DNA of 64,000 nt from Pseudomonas sp. LD120 (GTDB lineage Bacteria > Pseudomonadota > Gammaproteobacteria > Pseudomonadales > Pseudomonadaceae), in NCBI RefSeq assembly GCF_009861525.1, contig NZ_WVHL01000003.1, positions 1,116,001-1,180,000 on the forward strand, read 5' to 3'. Within the stretch, counting starts at the first letter, position 1. Every line of letters starts with the position of its first letter. The notes beneath the pieces were generated by a model. It saw only the letters and a list, made by a program, of their open reading frames with translations, had not been told where the DNA came from and searched no databases. This document shows positions 61,752 through 64,000 of the stretch, piece after piece. The translations under genes and the position numbers were made by a program.

Positions 61752-64000
61752 ATGGACGCTCGTCAGTTTGCCTTTCTGGTTCGTCAACCTTCGGCTGCCC
61801 TGCAATCGCGCGACTCCTTCTGGGGCCTGCCGAAACGTGGACTGGCGTTCATCCTGGCCAACATGATGTTCTGGCAGCCGGTGGTGGCGATGGCCGACGG
61901 CATCGTGGTCAACGGCAGCGGCACCACACTGGGTCAGGCCGGCAATGGCGTGCCCATCGTCAACATCGCAGCCCCCAATGGCAGCGGGCTGTCCCATAAC
62001 AAGTTCAGCGACTATAACGTCGGCCAGCAGGGCGTGATCCTCAACAACGCCACCAACCGCACCCAGCCAACCCAACTGGGCGGTATCATCCTCGGCAACT
62101 CCAACCTGGGTGGTCGCGCGGCCAATGTGATCCTCAACGAGGTCAACGGCGGCAGCCCCAGCCAGCTCAAGGGTTACACCGAAGTGGCCGGGCAATCGGC
62201 CCATGTCATCGTCGCCAACCCCTATGGCGTGACCTGCAACGGCTGCGGCTTCATCAACACCCCGAAAGCCACCCTGACCACCGGCAAACCGGTGATCGAG
62301 AACGGCCGGCTCCAGCGTTACCAGGTGGACCAGGGCAGCGTCGCCATCGAAGGTGCGGGGCTCAACGCGAGCAATATCGACCAGTTCGAAATCATCACCC
62401 GCAGCGCCAAGATCAACGCCGAGATCCAGGCCAAGCACCTGGCGGTGATCGCCGGGGCCAACGATGTCGACGCCAAGACCTTGAGCGCCACGGCACGCAC
62501 CGCCAACTCGGTGGATGCACCGCAACTGGCCATCGACAGCAGCGCGCTGGGCGGCATGTACGCCGGGGCGATCAAGCTGGTGGGTACTGAGGCTGGGGTC
62601 GGGGTCAAGCTCGACGGCAAACTGATCGCCAGTGGCGGCGATATCCAACTGGATGCCAATGGGCAGTTGCGCATGGCCGAAGCCACTGCCGAGAAGGGTG
62701 CCGTGGCGATCAAGGCGCAAAGCCTCGATGCTCAGGGCGCGGTCTACGCCGGCACCGAGCTCAAGGTGCAAACCCAAGACGACCTGAACAACCACAGCAC
62801 CCTGGCGGCGGCCAACAGCATCAATCTGGGCAGCGGTGGGCACCTGAATAACCGGGGCATCATCGAAGCGGGGGTCAATGCCGACAACAGCCGCAACCCA
62901 AACGGCGATGTGACCCTGACGGCGCAAAACCTCGACAACAGCGGCAAGAGCGTGGTGGCCAGCCGTGATCTGACGGTCACGACCAAGCAGACCCTGAACA
63001 ACCAGGGCGGCACCCTGAGTGGGCAGCGCCAGGTAACGGTCAGCGCTGGGACTCTGGATAACAGCCATCAGGGTAAGCTGCTGAGCGCCGAGCGCCTGCA
63101 ACTCAATGCCGAGCAAGTGCGCAACGGCCAGGGCGGCCTGATCAAGAGTCAGCAGTCCCTCAACGCCACCCTGGGCCACTTGGGCAACAGCGGTGGCGAG
63201 CTGTCGAGCCAGGGCAGCAGCACCCTGGTGCTGGGCGGCATGGACAACCTCACCGGCGTGGTGCTGGCGCAACAGACCCTGGAGATTACCGGTACTGCGG
63301 AACTGGACAACCAGGGCGGGCTGCTGTCGGGCTGGCAGGGCCTGGTCCTCAAGGGCAGCGGCCTGAACAACAGCAACAAAGGCACCGTCTCCAGCCTCAA
63401 GGGCGGTGTCGACATCAGCCTCAGCGACGCCTTGAACAACAGCCAGGGCGGTGGCCTGGTCAGCCAGCAGGCCCTGGAGGTCAAGGCCGCGAGCCTCGAC
63501 AACAGCCTCAAGGGCACGCTCTCCAGCGGCGGCGAACAAACCCTCACGCTGCGCGATCTGCTGGACAACAGCCAGGGCGGCTCCATCGACAGCGCCGCAG
63601 CCCTGACCGTGCACGCTATGGCCCTGGACAATCAGGGCGGCACGCTCAACGCCGCCGGTGATCTGGAATTCATCGGCGGTGATTTGGACAACAGCCACGG
63701 CACTTTCAGCGGCAAAGGCGCCGTCACCCTCGACCTGCTGGGCCGCTTGATCAATAACCAGGGCACGTTGTCTGCCGTCGGCCCCTTGCTGCTCAAGCGC
63801 AGCACGAAGGTTGAGAACCAAGGCGGCGAACTCTCCAGCCAGCAGTGGCTGCAGCTGTTCACCGAACACTTGGACAACCGGCAGAAGGGCCGGGTCGCCG
63901 CCAATGAGTCGGTGTTGATCAGCGCCAGTGGCGAAGTGCAGAACAGCGATGGCGGAGAGATCCTCAGCCGCGAAGCCGACCTGCAACTCAATACCGATCA
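61752..64000 (+). CDS. TpsA filamentous haemagglutinin/CdiA-type exoprotein (N-terminal part)
   Basis: The first 749 codons, open to the window end. An extended signal region (MDARQFAFLVRQPSAALQSR ... MADGIVV) precedes the TPS secretion domain with VIVANPYGVTCNGCGFINTP near residues 155-175. Long beta-helical FHA repeats follow, each marked by LDN..G or LNN..G (for example LDNSHGTFSG, LDNQGG). The start follows the TpsB gene with AGATTCTTGAC ahead. The C-terminus, toxin or adhesin, and any immunity gene lie beyond the window. Confidence 0.92.
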   Translation, partial: MDARQFAFLVRQPSAALQSRDSFWGLPKRGLAFILANMMFWQPVVAMADGIVVNGSGTTLGQAGNGVPIVNIAAPNGSGLSHNKFSDYNVGQQGVILNNATNRTQPTQLGGIILGNSNLGGRAANVILNEVNGGSPSQLKGYTEVAGQSAHVIVANPYGVTCNGCGFINTPKATLTTGKPVIENGRLQRYQVDQGSVAIEGAGLNASNIDQFEIITRSAKINAEIQAKHLAVIAGANDVDAKTLSATARTANSVDAPQLAIDSSALGGMYAGAIKLVGTEAGVGVKLDGKLIASGGDIQLDANGQLRMAEATAEKGAVAIKAQSLDAQGAVYAGTELKVQTQDDLNNHSTLAAANSINLGSGGHLNNRGIIEAGVNADNSRNPNGDVTLTAQNLDNSGKSVVASRDLTVTTKQTLNNQGGTLSGQRQVTVSAGTLDNSHQGKLLSAERLQLNAEQVRNGQGGLIKSQQSLNATLGHLGNSGGELSSQGSSTLVLGGMDNLTGVVLAQQTLEITGTAELDNQGGLLSGWQGLVLKGSGLNNSNKGTVSSLKGGVDISLSDALNNSQGGGLVSQQALEVKAASLDNSLKGTLSSGGEQTLTLRDLLDNSQGGSIDSAAALTVHAMALDNQGGTLNAAGDLEFIGGDLDNSHGTFSGKGAVTLDLLGRLINNQGTLSAVGPLLLKRSTKVENQGGELSSQQWLQLFTEHLDNRQKGRVAANESVLISASGEVQNSDGGEILSREADLQLNTD

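Noticed and set aside
60693..63986. A 1097-codon open frame on the minus strand across the secretion genes
   Set aside because: It is antisense to tpsB and tpsA, which have clear signal, POTRA and TPS domains. Its translation is low-complexity Ala/Val/Gln-rich, as expected for the opposite strand of GC-biased coding DNA.

Overview
The window reads as a chromosomal segment of a fluorescent-group Pseudomonas (P. fluorescens / P. protegens / P. chlororaphis-like). The support is high GC with strong third-position bias, a tusDCBE-ybiB locus, a catRBCA-benRABCD cluster, DUF6388, DUF3077 and YoaK-type genes, and Pseudomonas-style REP elements. It mixes core catabolic and regulatory genes with one accessory defence island and several smaller accessory patches. 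All calls come from reading the sequence; no searches were run.

1-5.2 kb: the tusDCBE tRNA 2-thiouridine sulfur relay runs into a ybiB-like gene cut by the window edge. Miscellaneous genes follow: an SDR, YoaK, DUF6388 and RDD proteins. 4.3-13.1 kb: a compact benzoate pathway. BenABC and BenD turn benzoate into catechol, and CatA, CatB and CatC take catechol to beta-ketoadipate enol-lactone. CatR and BenR control it, and readable operator sites lie before catB and benA. 13.2-17.6 kb: a small cluster divergent from a MocR regulator holds a clavaminate-synthase-like 2-oxoglutarate dioxygenase, a TauE/SafE exporter and a YdfG-like dehydrogenase. It may be an unassigned hydroxy-amino-acid pathway.

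17.7-30.1 kb: the defence island. It has hsdM-hsdS-hsdR plus an Mrr-family nuclease, then a DarTG toxin-antitoxin operon with a second DarT-like gene coupled in front of darT. It also holds a RelE/ParE-type toxin-antitoxin pair with a 27-bp palindromic operator, two DUF3077/DUF6124-like genes, and decayed partial copies of darT, mrr and a histidine kinase gene. The duplicated remnants show the island has been rearranged.

30.6-44.3 kb: two related exported proteins, a DUF4265 protein, a TonB-dependent siderophore receptor, an Arc-like repressor with a palindrome, and sad with its divergent LysR gene. Next comes a patch with a zeta-toxin-like kinase, a small partner and a PD-(D/E)XK-like gene; it ends in a fragment resembling the 3' end of the neighbouring lysR. 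After that come an exported protein of 20-residue repeats, a leucine-rich-repeat protein and a BASS transporter with a divergent AraC regulator.

44.4-53.7 kb: a four-gene overlapping phosphorelay operon (sensor kinase, NarL-type regulator, hybrid kinase, single-domain receiver), an OruR-type AraC regulator, an EAL protein, and three tandem YceK-like lipoprotein genes, the middle one frameshifted. 53.9-59.6 kb: a sulfur/threonine amino-acid group (CGS-family PLP enzyme, MmuP-like permease, LysR, divergent threonine synthase, Lrp/AsnC). 60-64 kb: a two-partner secretion system; the large exoprotein runs off the window, so adhesin versus contact-dependent toxin cannot be decided here.
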